Positions 51,871-64,000 of a stretch of DNA of 64,000 nucleotides are shown here, piece after piece. The position numbers were made by a program, and so were the translations under genes. The notes under the pieces were generated by a model. The model was not told the DNA's origin. It made no database searches and saw only the letters and a program-made list of their open reading frames with translations. This DNA is from Eremophila alpestris peregrina (Eukaryota > Chordata > Aves > Passeriformes > Alaudidae), in contig WMCF01000003.1 in the NCBI GenBank assembly GCA_009792885.1, positions 12,865,974 to 12,929,973 of the forward strand, in the 5' to 3' direction. Position 1 is the first letter of the stretch, and each line of letters starts with the position of its first letter.

Positions 51871-54800
51871 AGAATTTTAAATAAAGTACGGAAGGGAAGA
51901 GATTAATCTTGATTCCTTGGGAGCAAGGTAAGAATTTTTAACAACTTCCAACTGCAAGAGGCTATGCTGCTACTGACTCAGAGAAGTTTCAGAGGCAGTA
52001 CTTTATTTGCCCTTTTGGACACATATTGATAATCACTACATGTCAATAATGGAACACACAAATGTTCAAGCACTATCACCAAAGCCAGAGCGGGACTGAC
52101 TGATCGGGAAGCCTTTGAAGAACGCAGAGATGGAAATACCATGAAGTGGGCTGGGAAGTTTTCTGAGACAAAACTATCTGAGAAAAATGTAAAAGGGTAT
52201 CAGACTGCAGTAGCACTCTGTTCTCTGTTCTCAAGCTTAGTTTTTATTGCCTTAAATAAAGGTCAACAATTTCATGCAAAAAAATGTTAGCACACATAAA
52301 ACTAAATACACCATTCTATCCTATTAATTGCTTGTATAGCTACCGTTCTGTGAAGGTATTTTCAGCTAATTTAAAAGAAGAAATGTCCTTCTATATACAG
52401 TTATTTGCTTCACACATTAATAATTCTGTTTTCTTTAAAAAATAATTTCAGAGGATAGAAGATAGTAAGTAAAGAGTCCAGTCTTTGAAACACATTTCCT
52501 CATGACACACAGAAACAAGTATCTGTTAAGGTGCTCTAGCTGTCATGTACAAATGAGACAGTAAAAACATTTCAGTGATACGTCCTAAGATGTGGAAAGT
52601 GAAATAATTGAATTACTGGCATACAAAACACTCAGTAAAGTTCACCTGTTTTGAAGGAGTCAGGCATCTTGACAACTCTCACAAGTTTAATCAGATATTC
52701 TACTTTTGTCTTTTGAGGGGGCTTTGTTTATTTATTATAAGTTCAACAACATTTTTGAACTTTTTAGAGTTAGTGATGGCATACAGAGGAACCTTCAGGT
52801 CTATATTAGTTTCAACTAACCTAAACTAAAAATTTTTAGCTCCTTGTTTGGTGAAAGAGCATCAACATTTTATACAAATCATTTAAAAACCTTTCTCTTA
52901 AAATTGTTTCCCACGAATACATTTAGCAAAATGAACAAAGACTGCTAGAAAAACTAAATATTTTTCACACCATAGCAACATATCTGAGTCTCTGCTTAAT
53001 GTACTCCTTCTGAAATGGTAGTTTACATTCAGGGCACCCTTCAGCAGAGAAGCACACTGCAATGGGCTGAACAGTACATATAAATGATTATAATGACTAA
53101 AGCCTCATAATTTTCAAGTCTTTGAAAGATTCCTTTAAGTGATTCCAGCACACATGATTAGTAGACAATTTTTGTTAAGTGTCAAGAACCAAACATACAG
53201 AACTCCACACATCATTAAGATCTGTCAAGAGTGTAGAGCTGTGCGCTAGCAGAATCTGCTGAGAAACTGGAACATTTCCCTTTGCTCTGAACAGTAAAAA
53301 AAAAGAGAGTATTTTGAAACTCTTGTCTGTGTAATTGAGAGGGAGACAACATTTTAAGAAGCAAGAATAATATTTTCATCAGATGGGCTAAGATTTTTAC
53401 TGCACTAAGAAAAAAAAGAACCTTTCGAACACTCAAACATTTTATCACTTATTGTACTGAATGAGGGATCAGACATAAGAGAATTGGGCAATGGTTGAAA
53501 CAGTTTATGAGCTGAAACTGTAGAAGCCAGAGAAGTGACCTGCTATTTTCCTCTCTGTTGCTGGATCTCTGATTTTATGTGCAAGACAGATCATAAAGTT
53601 GGACCTAATTAATTCTTCTACTAAGTCGGTAGAAGTTTGGTTCAGCTGGAACATTTAATTTAGATTTAAAAATCATGTAAATTCATAAAGAACCTGCAAT
53701 ATTAGCAGGAACACTTCTCAAAGTGCTAATTAGCCCCACTACTGCTAATTTATACCCCACAGTCTGAACTAATGCACTTTCATTCTTCGATCCATGCCTA
53801 TCTCAATTCTAGCAGAAATATGTCCTGTCTTTTACTGCATACCTCCACAAAGAGGGAAAGCTGATGAGGTCCATAAATACAAAGTCACTGTTCCTCCCAA
53901 CACCACGATTTAACACTCTACAAACTACATAATTCATTATCCACCATACACATAGATAGGGACAGTATTCCTCCTGTTCCCAGATGTACACTACCTGCTC
54001 CCAGATGTGTCCTTCATAGTTACATAACTAATGCTTAACATACACACATGTATTTATTTATTTAAAAGAACAGAAAATCATAAATTTGGTATTTCCCAGA
54101 CTCATTTTAGAATCTTAACATTTGCAGAATGATTTTTAACAAGAAATTTCCGTGAATTCTTTAGCCAAAGGACAAAAAAAATATAAAAAAAAATTAACAG
54201 CATGCCATTGTTTAACCAACTGAAAGCTTTCTCCCTGCGCCTTTGTGCACAAACGCAGACATCTGCTTTCAGGGAATAAACTCTTCAAAAACAGAATTGC
54301 TTTTCTCCTCTATTATATATCTGAATGTTTAAACTATTTAAACCATTCCATAATATTTTTTTTTATCAAAACCTAAAAAACTAGTGAAATTTTAAGAAAT
54401 TATACACTTAGAAAAATTTATACTAAATGTTTTCACATATGAACACTACCAGTGGAAGACTGTCAAAAAATTAGTTTTATTGTACAATAAAATCCAGTGC
54501 ACATATAGAAAATGCATTTTAAATGCCTGTGTTGGATGTTTCTAAATCAAAACAAACTGAAATACATCTCATCCTGCCGGGGCAAGAAACTATTCAAAAA
54601 GTGGTCAGAAAACTCTGAGAGTGAAAAAAAGTGCCAGCTATTGCAAAAATCCCTCTTCCTGTACAAAGCCATCCTTTGCTCATTTTATTTTTCCTTTCCA
54701 CAACATTTTGCATTGCCTCAAAATAGATAATGTAAATACTGAACTGTGCAAAAACAGTGAAACCACATACAAAACAACATGCTTCTTTTATGCTATTACC

Positions 54801-55354
54801 AGGAGAAATAACATGTGCACCTATTTGGCTCCTCATGTTCCACCACACAGTTCAAATTTCTCCTTGCTTGCACTCCCAAAATTTTAAAGAACATATAACT
54901 AACATAAGTAAAATGAAAACAAGTATATCCTGTAGATTATCGTACAACTTCTCTGCCCCTGCTGGGAAGATTTTTTGACATGTATGTTAGTCAGACATTT
55001 AAGCCCATCTTTTAAATTGACTTAAAATATTTAATTTAAATTAGACTAAGGCTTCAATCTGTTGAAAATATTTTAGGAGATGGTGTTTGATACTATCCTC
55101 CTGTAATGAATAGGCAATCATCTTTTATCAAGACATAGCTATAGATGCTATGAATTATTTAGAAAGCTAATATTCAGAATTGATATAATACTTAGAATTT
55201 TCTTGATGTGATTCAGTAAACTTACTGTATATCAAGCAAATCAAACAACAGACAAAACCCCTCAACACTGTAATCCTTGCACTATTGATTATTACTCTAT
55301 CATGATTATACTAAAACTCTAGTACACAGAACAGACTTAACTAAAGGCTGTATT

Positions 55355-55402
55355 ATGTATGAACTAAATATATAATAAATATAATATATATAATATATAA
55401 TT
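55355..55402. repeat. AT-rich simple repeat
   Basis: Imperfect array of ATATAATA-type units. Confidence 0.85.
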
Positions 55403-56189
55403 TCACCTGAATAAGTGATAAATTAATTTCTCAGTCTATGTATACATAGAAATCCAACAAAAGCAGAAATTACCTCCATCTATTAATTGAAGTAATCAAT
55501 TAATCTCTAGAACAAAACCAGGCTATAATTAAATTAGGGACATTTCGTTGCAAATTCTTTCACTCAGGGAAAAGACTTTTAGGAATTTTTAATTAACTTC
55601 TTGGAATAATACCAATTAACCTTTTCTGCCCTTGTATGTTTTCCTACTGATAACTATATTCTCTTCAAATCCTTGATAAATTCAGATGCTTTTCAGTACT
55701 CTAAATCTGGAAAATCAGAGTTTTAGTCTGCATGAACTGATTATTTTTTCTTTTTGCAGTTTCTTCCTTGACTATTTCAAGTAACAGTTGCTGAAAACAT
55801 CGAGAATGAGTGACCCTTGTCAACTTCCATCCATTTCTTATTTCTAAATGCACTTCCATGCTTTGCAATAGAATGTCATACATAGTTATCTGAAGAAGCA
55901 CTGAATGAGAGCAGTGTAGATGCAACAGTTTAGTCTGGTCTAATCAGCCGTGCTGAGAGACAGCGTTAAGAGAGTGACATGACTGGCATGGTGTTTGCTA
56001 GTCACATCCAGCCCACTGGACCTGTTTCTATGTGCAAGAATATATTTTATTATATATAAATATATATTTGTATCTGAAAAAAAAACTTTTCATATCATCA
56101 TGACATTTAAGAATGAAAATTAAATTAAGCACCTGAAGAAGAGGCAGGAGAGGCCAGGAAAGTTCAAACTTGTTTAGAGAAAGCTGGCT

Positions 56190-56508
56190 GGGGATCTAGA
56201 TTTTGATGTCAACTATCTAAAGAACAACTAGAGAGAAGACAGAGCCAGACTTTTTCAGGAATGCACATCTAAAGAAAATGGAGCAATAGTCACAAGTTGC
56301 AGCACAGGAAATTCTCACATGGGATAAAGAAAAATACTCAAGATGGCAATTGAGCACTGGAACAGGTGCCCAGAGAGGTGTTGGGACTTCCATCCTTAGA
56401 TTCAAAACTGAGATGACTATGGCACTGTACAGGCTGATCCAAATATGAGGTTATTCTTGCTTGAAGACCCTGGACCACAGGACCTCCAGATGTACATTCC
56501 AACCTGCC
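56190..56508 (+). mobile_element. Degenerate CR1 LINE 3' end
   Basis: Recognisable blocks in CR1 order: 'agacagagccagactttttc', 'caatagtcacaagttgcagc', 'gcactggaacagg..gcccagagaggtg', 'tagattcaaaactgagatga' and 'gacctccaga..cattccaacc'. It is more diverged than the copies at 41914 and 45108. 5' limit approximate. Confidence 0.75.
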
Positions 56509-58610
56509 AAACAGTAGTTTGCTACCATTTTAAGATATTTGTAATGCTTCTGTATAAAATCAGTGTGAAAATGGCCAACGCAACATTGCAATTTCTCAAC
56601 TTTTCATGCATAGATTTATTTACTTCCCTTTTAATCTTTTCATAATGAGTATGCAATTTAGAAAAATGGAGCTGTCATAAACTTAAGTTTTGGTGAAGTT
56701 CTCCTATTCAAATGAGGAAAAATTGGGGATTACATACTTATGCAAGATACAGATGTGTCAACAACTAGGTTAAGAGGTGCCCAATATGAAACCATTTCTT
56801 CTGTCTTCAAGTGACAATTGTATAGCAGATCCCTAAAGTCTTTTTATTTTAGATTATTTCTTTTCTGTCACACATCTTTGCAAACACCTACATATTTACT
56901 CATACACCCAAAGTTAAGTTCATAAAAAATTAAAACTTATATACAGTACTGATAAAAATATTAGTATGAAAATTGTAACCAATATTTCTACTGGTGGTCA
57001 TGAGAGGAAGGGAAGTAAAGGGTATGTGGATTTTCAATAGAATCAGAATGTTACAATATCTCTTATAGTAAAGTTATTTATGAGACACAGAAGTGACTCT
57101 TGAAAATACTTAGAATAGACCTACCTTGGTTTCCATTTCTAACAATTCAATAAATATATTTGCTCTTTCATTTGTTAAGGTCAAGAATACAAAAAAGTTC
57201 TAATGAATATCACAGTATATTACATGAGGCATCTAATACTGCTTTCTTCTGAGGAACAGAGCAGGACAAAATTTTAAAAATTTATGTACTGTATTGCAAA
57301 GAAGAAGAATTAGTATGACAGATGGAAACAATGTACAGGGCAACTAATTTAACAAAAATTATTCCATTTTAGACATAGATTAATAAAAGGATTAATGGTA
57401 ATACTTATAGTTGTCTATCAAACTTTGGTGAAGTGGCCTTCTTTCTGAAAATCTTCTTATGATTACACATTTAAAACATTCTGTGCTTATTCCAGAAGAA
57501 TACCAATTTCAAGAATACCAAATGGCATTGTCCAAATTAGAAGGTAAATCATATTCGGCCACAGGGAAAGAAAAATGTGGGAATCATTTACTGCCCTAGA
57601 CAAGGAATAAGATGTCTTACAGTCTTAAGCAAAGCAAACCCTTTTCTTTCCATAACTCTACAGATTCACTAGCATGAGTTAAATGAATAAATGTATCTGC
57701 TTATGATACTGTGTAATATTTGAAAACCTTGGAAATACACCAACAGATCTGGAGTGAAAACCTGAGTTTACAGAAATTTCTTTCTAGTCAGACGTTAGAG
57801 CGGAACCAGATTTCTGAATTTTCTTCTAACCATTTAATATTCAATTCTTTCCCCTTAAAAGCCTATATTAAATGCATATTTTTGTTCCTCATTCTATTAA
57901 ATCTAAAACACTCACAATTAAAATGTTTGTTTTGGAATATGTTTTTAAAACCTGTTGGATTAAGGTTCTCCAAAAAGCTTTTTGAATTCTTGAGTCTAAC
58001 TTCAGTCTAATCCCTTCAGAGTCAAGTTAGCCTCTACCTTTAAAATCTAATCTGAAAGATTTAAAAATAGCAAATTGTATGGAACTCAATCTGTTTATCT
58101 GAAAAGGATGAAAGGGTTTGTACTCCATTTAGATTTTAACTTCTGGTTCCACAGTGTCTAGGTATTTCAAACCAGAGGTTTATATTATGAGGTTTATAAG
58201 ACATGACACCCATGACAACTCTGTCTTTCCTATGTTAATATCCATGTTAGAAACATAACTGAATGTCTTGATAAACTAGTCAAATATATATTTTTAAATA
58301 GTAAATGACAACTAATACGAAAAGTAACTATCAAAATGGCCATTTCAGTTGCAAGAAGTGATATGCATCTTATTTTTCTTAATAATTCCTTACAAATCTC
58401 AGAAAAAAGGAAAGCCACTAACAGGAACATTAGTTCATTCCCTAATGACACAATGAAAACCTCTCTTCCATTTATTACCTTTGTCTCATCCCACTTCCAA
58501 GGTAATCTGCTTGAGACTACCTTAGCCAACAAACTGTGAAACAAATCCAATGTACCCTATAACACAGGCAGCCCCAGTTAATATTGTTCAAATTATTTAC
58601 ATCTGAAGGG

Positions 58611-58641
58611 CCGCGTCTGTCTGGATAGCTGGGCCCGACGC
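58611..58641. promoter_or_regulatory. Isolated CpG cluster with SMAD-like GTCT repeats
   Basis: ggccgcgtctgtctgg followed by gcccgacgc gives four CpGs in about 30 bases inside a CpG-poor intron. GTCTGTCT contains two SMAD-box cores, and GC-rich words adjoin them. No repeat family is recognised. Composition is seen; a regulatory role is inferred. Confidence 0.3.
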
Positions 58642-60433
58642 TTCTCTGGACTTGGTTTCTGCTACTCACATCTGTTTCAGCTTTAGACTTTCACTGGTAT
58701 TCTGCCAGCAGCCACAACTTTTTTAATGGCTACAATAAACTACACAGACTCATCAAATCTTTGCTGTACGTGTTAAAATTATAACCTCTTCAATTAAAAT
58801 TCTGATTTAAAAATTAACTAGAGCATTAACCGAAGAAAAAGATTTGAAAGAGAACCTTTGAAAAAAGATAAATTTTTATATAAGTGATTGTTTCTTTGTT
58901 TGAATGTAAGAGAAATAATCACAGGAATGCTTGCTAGAATCTGTTGCATATTTCTAAGTGATAAAATACCAACATCTGAAAACATTTCCACAACCTTTTT
59001 GGTTTCACATCTTTGCTGTCATTAACTGTGTATGTTAATTGCTTTGGCTGACTTTAACATACACCTTTACAAAGAATTATGAAAACAACCTCAAGATAAC
59101 AGTTTTTCTATATTGGCTATAAATATTTACAAAAATTTGGTTTAGCAAACAGAAATCAGTAATTACAAGAAAGCTGAAGTTTTTATTTCAAAAGAGTTTT
59201 GCTTTTCCTACTCGCTGTTTGCGCCTTTGCAATGTAGAACAAATATGATGTGAATGTCCCAGCCTCAAACAGATCCTGCACGACTAAGATGTATGACAGC
59301 AGGACTACATGCTGAAAAAGTACAAGATCAAACACAGATCATGTTTCTGCAAAAACTAGCCCAAAAGAGGGCAGGCCAAGGGGCTTACAGGGCCAAGTGA
59401 TGAGAGGAGATAGAGCACTCACTTATGCCCGGGTCGAACAAACAACAACTGATACTTTCCTACCACTATTAACCTTTGAAATTATCCTAAGGATGGCAGT
59501 GACCTAATCCAGCAACTCCTAGCTGTAAGGATAAACTATTTTGTAATGGTTTTCAGCACCTTACATTGAAATAAATTTGAAAACAATTATCTTGTTCAAC
59601 TCTTATTATAAAAGGACTCTTCCATTCTGGTGCAAACATGTAAATCTAAATGTTAAAGTTTTTAGATGTTTTTTATGCAAATTCTCTTCCTAAACTCCAT
59701 CTTCCACACAGAATTCCCTTAGTAAAGTACAAACTTCTCTATAACAAGAAAAAGGCTTAAAATATTCAGTCATCATTTGCTGAATTTATTTTAGAAAATT
59801 GTATGTAGCACAAAATAAAAAAGAAACTGCTTGGAATACTTAAGAGAACAACCCTTCCTACTTTATTTCCACTCAGTACCTTGATTGATAGATGAGTTGG
59901 GTTTCTGAGCCCCACTTTATAATAAACATTTTTAAATGTTTATTTTATGTCCCAGGGTGAAAATATTTTGAACTGGAGCTTTCAATTTCCCTTTGCTCTG
60001 CCTTGGCAAGATGTGTTTTATTTCTACATTAATAGTATCCAACTCTTTCTTGTAGCTTTTAAATTGTTGTTATACAAGAACTGAAGAAAGTATTTATGTT
60101 ATGGAGCTAACAGATATCTACAGTTAAACACATAGTTCTGGAGAAGCCAGAGAAAAATTCACACATAACTAAAGAAGTATTCAGAAAGATTTCTTTAGGG
60201 GCCTTTCAATTGTAAAAGGGAAAATTACTTTTCAGGATCTCTACTTTCATTTTTATTAAGTCATGAGTTAAATTTTTTTTCTTTCTAATTTATGTGAGTA
60301 ATTTGTGCCACAGTGTAAAAACTCTAAATGAATCAACACTATAAACCTAATTAGCAATAAGAAAACCTCATAAAGATCACATTTTAAATGGCACTTTGTT
60401 GTTAGCAGAACAAACGTGAAAGTTCCCAGTTAC

Positions 60434-60554
60434 CTTCTAGATCTCTCCTCAGTTTCCTTAAGTCTTTTATTAGGTCTTCAAATTTAACTTGGGAGGCCTG
60501 GAAAAAATCCTGTGGTTCTGGTAAAGGAAAAATACTCTTGTCTGTTCCTGCTTC
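60434..60554 (-). CDS. FMN1: FMN1 coding exon (FH2 domain, [10 protein letters not shown] segment)
   Basis: This 121-nt exon enters in phase 0 and leaves in phase 1, giving 40 codons plus one base. It starts EAGTDKS, includes [10 protein letters not shown] and [12 protein letters not shown], and ends LRRDLE, with the next Ala codon split across the intron. The donor is GTAACT. The polypyrimidine tract of the acceptor is a short (GTTT)n microsatellite ending in tttag. The charged [17 protein letters not shown] stretch looks helical, as expected for the long C-terminal helices of an FH2 domain. The order INLVDYVV, then EAGTDKS, then KFEDLIKDL agrees with formin-1. Confidence 0.95.
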
Positions 60555-60556
60555 CT

Positions 60557-60578
60557 AAACAAACAAACAAACAAATAG
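60557..60578. repeat. (AAAC)n microsatellite abutting a splice acceptor
   Basis: About five AAAC units on the plus strand; on the transcribed strand this is (GTTT)n ending directly in the acceptor tttag of the exon at 60434-60554. Confidence 0.95.
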
Positions 60579-61587
60579 GCCACTATGAAAATTGAGTGCA
60601 TTTCCAGTGAAATGAATAGCTTTTTGAAAAAAATTCTCATCTATGAAACAGTTTTAAAATCACAAAAATAACATATTTTAAATCATTCCTGCTAAAACAA
60701 CATGTCATTCAAGATTAAATACTGACCATTCTGAGTATTGAAACTTCCTTTTAGATGTTGTAAAGCAAACTGTGCTCAATTTAAACTTTGAAACAGCATT
60801 AAATGCACAACATTTAAGTTAATTTTATGTCAACAAAGGGTTTAGATAAGAGATTAGAGGTTTCTAATAAAAAGATAACAGGAATGCCCATTTTAATGCA
60901 AGAAGGGATCTTATGCCAGAAGTTTGTGGTTTCACTCTCTCACAATTCATTAAAAACACACACACTTTATAAGCATAAATTGAAAACCCTATTCATATAT
61001 TTCCTGAAGCAGTTTACACAGATAAAAATACACAGTTGAGTGCTTATGTGGCTAAATAAATAACAGGGGTTAAAGTCTAAGTATATACCTTATTTTTAGC
61101 ACAGTAAGAAAAAAGAATCTGAAGTAAAACAAGAAACAAAACCAGCAGAATAAACCCCACAAACAAAATGGAACAAAACAAAAAACCCAGCAACCAATCA
61201 ATAAAAAACTTTTAAAAATATCTCCAGTGGAATTTTAAGAAGTATGTATAAACGGTATTAATTTGCCTTTGCTGTGTATAAGCTTTTTACTGAGTTTGAA
61301 ATATGCATATACCTGCATGGGTTGCAGTCTGTAATATGGGAAAACTCATAGGTCAGAGAACTAATTGTTTTGTGAATGGGGAAAGAATAATTAATTGTTA
61401 TAAACATATGAACATTTTGGTGGAGAAAGTGGAATGGATGATAATTACACTGTGTTTATTCCCTCCCAAGGAAGATACACTGTTTTGTTCCACAAAATTT
61501 CCAAAAGTAAAATTACAGTATAGTAGGAAGTTTGCAGAAATATTTAAATCAAATATTTTAATAAACTAATTAGAAAGCATAAAAATC

Positions 61588-61682
61588 CCAATCCCCACAA
61601 AAAAAACCCAAACCAACAAAACCACCACCAACAGAAAACACAAGAAAAAAGAAAGAGAAACAGACAAACCCAAAAACCTTAA
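61588..61682. repeat. A-rich low-complexity tract
   Basis: A runs with CCC, CCAACC and CCACCACC interruptions, similar in style to 30481-30550. Confidence 0.8.
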
Positions 61683-61755
61683 AGAAAGAATACTGATACA
61701 GATCTACATATCTCAGGACTACTAACTCATCAATTCAACAACCTTATGCAAGAAT

Positions 61756-61775
61756 AAAAAAAAAAAAAAAAAAAA
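61756..61775. repeat. Poly(A) run
   Basis: Twenty consecutive A on the plus strand. Confidence 0.95.
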
Positions 61776-62406
61776 GGAAGAAAAAAATTAAAATTGTTAA
61801 AAATAATTGCTAAAATCAATTAGTAGCAACATTTTCATTTAAAATGCAATAGTTCAAATTTTCCATTCAATAAGTTTGGCAAATAGATATATATTTAAAA
61901 TATGAATGTATATAATATATATAAATTCATATACAGGAGTATCACATACAACAGAATGTAACTCATAGCAACATTTCAACACCTAACTTCACTCCCATCA
62001 CCTATCTCAGAATATCAACCTGTCCTTGCAGTTTTTGTCCTAAGAGAGAAATCATGCTTCTGCCTTCCAATATCATGACATCAGAAGAAATTTTCCAATG
62101 TTACAGCCACCCAGATACAGTAAGGCAGAGGTGGAGTGATCACCTGTTCAGTCTGCAACAGTCACAGCTAAATGCCTGCAGTGGTTCTCTCAACAACCAA
62201 CATAAAATTTTCCAAAGCCTTATCTTGAAATTTATAGCAAATTTCACACCTACTGAGGTACACAACTATTATATGAAAGCATTAGAAATGGATTTTATTT
62301 TCCCATCAGAGGTACTATGTTCAGATTTCTATAAAGCTCTTACAAACCCTTTTACCATCTCTTAAAGAAACCCAGTTTGGAGAGGCTGAAAGAGGAAATC
62401 CTTTAC

Positions 62407-62466
62407 CTTGTCACAATGGCGTAGGTAATATATGACGACATAATCCACAAGATTAATACCATTATC
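62407..62466 (-). CDS. FMN1: FMN1 coding exon (FH2 domain, INLVDYVV segment)
   Basis: This 60-nt exon encodes exactly 20 residues in phase 0/0, beginning DNGINLVDYVV and ending YYLRHCDK. The acceptor is ttctcctag and the donor is GTAAAG. INLVDYVV is a hallmark of the formin FH2 core, in the helical segment just after the GNYMN-type motif, which must lie in the next exon upstream outside the window. It continues directly into the EAGTDKS exon at 60554, as in other formin-1 proteins. It is too short to stand out as an open reading frame and was found from splice sites and family motif. It lies about 1.5 kb from the window edge, with intron on both sides. Confidence 0.93.
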
Positions 62467-64000
62467 CTAGGAGAAATTAAAGATGTGTGATTAACACTGA
62501 TTCAAAGTGTTAACATGTACTCTATTTAAAATTAAATGAAGAACTATTTTATACTGCTGTGAGAAATAGGATTCACAATGTTTTTTAGCCTTAGCATTAC
62601 TGGCCAAAAAAATTGATCTTTTACATCGACTTTATCGTACCACTATTAGATCCAGAGTTTATTTGCTTTTAAATACCAGGCAAAAATACATGCAGAGAAG
62701 AATGCATGAGAGAAGACCCATATTTTATGTAATAACAGAAGGCATTACAGAATAATAATATCAACTCAAAACCCAATATTATTCAATAATATTACTCTTA
62801 AACATATTATCAACTAAATATTACAGTCACCTCAGACACATTAATGTGAACAGAATTCCTTGAGTCCTATAGTCTCGATCATCTATAAGGAAGATCCAAA
62901 AAAGGCATAGATACTTTACATATTTTATTCTAAATATGAAACCAGATAGCATTCAACTAAGAAGTACATTTCATGCCCTGTTACCCTATAAATAAGAATT
63001 TTAATTCTCACTATATGGAATCACTATTTCCATGTTCCTGCGCACAACTGTAAACAGTATTTTATTTTGTTACATGTCATTGGGTCAGCATGAGCCAGAT
63101 GAACTAAGGAAAAGTTATACATTACATTCAGCAATATAAAAGAGCCATGATATAAAGAATTATATCTGGAATGCCTTTGAAGTTTTTTGGATGTGTTTTC
63201 ATATTTTATATTGACAGGTATCAGAACAAACATTTGTATGTGAACGATGTCTGACTTCCTGTACAGAGCTGCCTTGTCTATATGAGAGTCTGCAGCATAT
63301 TATATTTTATTAGTATCATACACCAGCAAAATTCTTAACTAAGTCAGTCACTGCTGTCATGCAGAAAAAGCCACCCTGCATGTTTAAGAGTTTTAAAGCC
63401 ATTACTGGCAGGTCAAAAAATCTCTATAAAAAGTAAATTTTTAAACCTCATATGACAAGAAATGACTTTTATGTGCAAAAAGAGGTATTTAGAATTGGCT
63501 CTTTATCTTAGCTCATGGAATTCAGCTCAGTTAAGATACATTTCCTGGCAATTCACAAGAAGGGAATAATGGGACAAAGGAAAAATACCTTAATGTTCAA
63601 ATGTACAAGACCTTGAATTCTTCTCCTTTGCAATTACAGACTATCAATTATCTCCAAGATTTAATGTCTGCCTGTAGCAACTGGACCCTTTGAGTTTTTA
63701 TTCATTTTGAAGATTAATCTAAACTAATAACATATTTATTCTGCCTACCATAAAACTGTAACTAATGTTATTTTTTAGATTATTTTGCTAAGGAACAAGT
63801 CTTACACAGTTATATTTTATATCAGTTACTCCTTTTCATAATGCATAATTTTGGAACATGCTTCCTAAATCCAGCCACATTGGAAAGTCCCAGAGATTAT
63901 TAAATTCTGTGAAGTTTATAGATAGATAAAAGACTGACAAGAAACCTACTAGTTCTACTGAGGAAAGTCAGGCAAAGCTGAGTTTTACATTTTTCTCCAA
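62467..64000 (-). other. FMN1: FMN1 partial intron, acceptor side
   Basis: Sequence upstream of the first visible exon; its donor and the preceding exon lie beyond the window. The acceptor ttctcctag is normal, with a gttaatcac branch-like word about 25 bases upstream. It is AT-rich and holds no recognisable repeat family or other exon. Confidence 0.85.

Larger units (their letters stand above)
47127..60433 (-). other. FMN1: FMN1 intron (13.3 kb)
   Basis: GT-AG intron, phase 1. It contains a degenerate CR1 (56190-56508), a 20-bp palindrome at 49191-49210, a poly(A) run at 50683-50698, an AT-rich simple stretch at 55355-55402, and an isolated CpG cluster at 58611-58641. The unique stretch 51660-51870 is flagged as a possible regulatory element. 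Chance open frames here have no family resemblance. No other exon is seen. Confidence 0.9.
60555..62406 (-). other. FMN1: FMN1 intron (1.85 kb)
   Basis: GT-AG intron, phase 0. It contains A-rich stretches (61588-61682), a 20-base poly(A) at 61756-61775 and, at its 3' end, a (GTTT)n tract forming the pyrimidine run of the acceptor. No transposon or extra exon is recognised. Confidence 0.9.
14440..62466 (-). other. FMN1: FMN1 (formin-1) gene, 3' portion, seven terminal exons
   Basis: This is the gene-level entry for the seven exons listed separately. Joined in minus-strand order they give one open frame of 201 residues ending in a stop. The frame matches the formin-1 C-terminus exon by exon, with no missing segment against the remembered family layout. 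Landmarks are [70 protein letters not shown] and KERLRQKEASV. These favour FMN1 over FMN2. Formin-1 is a cytoplasmic actin nucleator and elongation factor; its FH2 dimer rides the barbed end, and the tail after FH2 contacts Spire proteins in this subfamily. Intron sizes in the window, in transcription order, are about 1.9, 13.3, 20.4, 2.7, 7.9 and 1.1 kb. The 5' limit is the window's first visible exon, not the gene start; the 3' limit is inferred from a poly(A) signal. Confidence 0.95.

Noticed and set aside
58230..58550. 106-codon open frame on the minus strand
   Set aside because: It overlaps an antisense frame of similar size, has no recognisable motif, and lies inside an FMN1 intron.
59395..59445. 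Possible tRNA-like sequence near 'gcccgggtcgaac'
   Set aside because: A B-box-like word is present, but there is no A-box at the right spacing and no cloverleaf.

Overview
The window is AT-rich vertebrate genomic DNA, almost certainly from a bird, and probably a neoavian bird rather than a chicken-like one. It carries several CR1 LINE 3' ends and two fragments of an ERVL-type LTR family that I know from neoavian genomes. The only protein-coding gene I can support is the 3' end of formin-1 (FMN1, the 'limb deformity' formin) on the minus strand. Seven exons encode the last 201 residues: the C-terminal part of the FH2 actin-nucleating domain and the short basic tail. Every junction is GT-AG, reading phase is kept throughout (0,1,1,2,2,0), and the peptides join in family order to a stop codon at 14595-14597. 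Exons further upstream, including the GNYMN-type FH2 motif and everything N-terminal, lie beyond position 64000.

Layout, high to low coordinate (direction of FMN1 transcription): partial intron 62467-64000; exons at 62407-62466, 60434-60554, 47034-47126, 26543-26594, 23682-23831, 15698-15782 and 14595-14639 (coding part of the last exon); a 3'UTR with a proximal ATTAAA at 14463-14468 and a distal AATAAA at 13111-13116; then about 13 kb of downstream non-coding DNA (1-13090). The two largest introns (20.4 kb and 13.3 kb) hold most of the recognisable repeats: CR1 copies, two LTR pieces in opposite orientation, and a tRNA-derived SINE. Another CR1, split by a short insertion, lies in the 7.9-kb intron.

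In mammals the 3' half of FMN1 houses distal enhancers of the neighbouring BMP antagonist gene GREM1, and the classical mouse limb-deformity alleles act through this landscape. By synteny GREM1 should lie to the left of position 1; no GREM1 coding sequence is seen here. The non-repetitive intronic and downstream DNA is therefore the most interesting part. I flag several segments whose composition and motif density suggest conserved regulatory elements, but none can be proved without alignment. I found no CRISPR array, operon, RNA gene or undescribed protein system.
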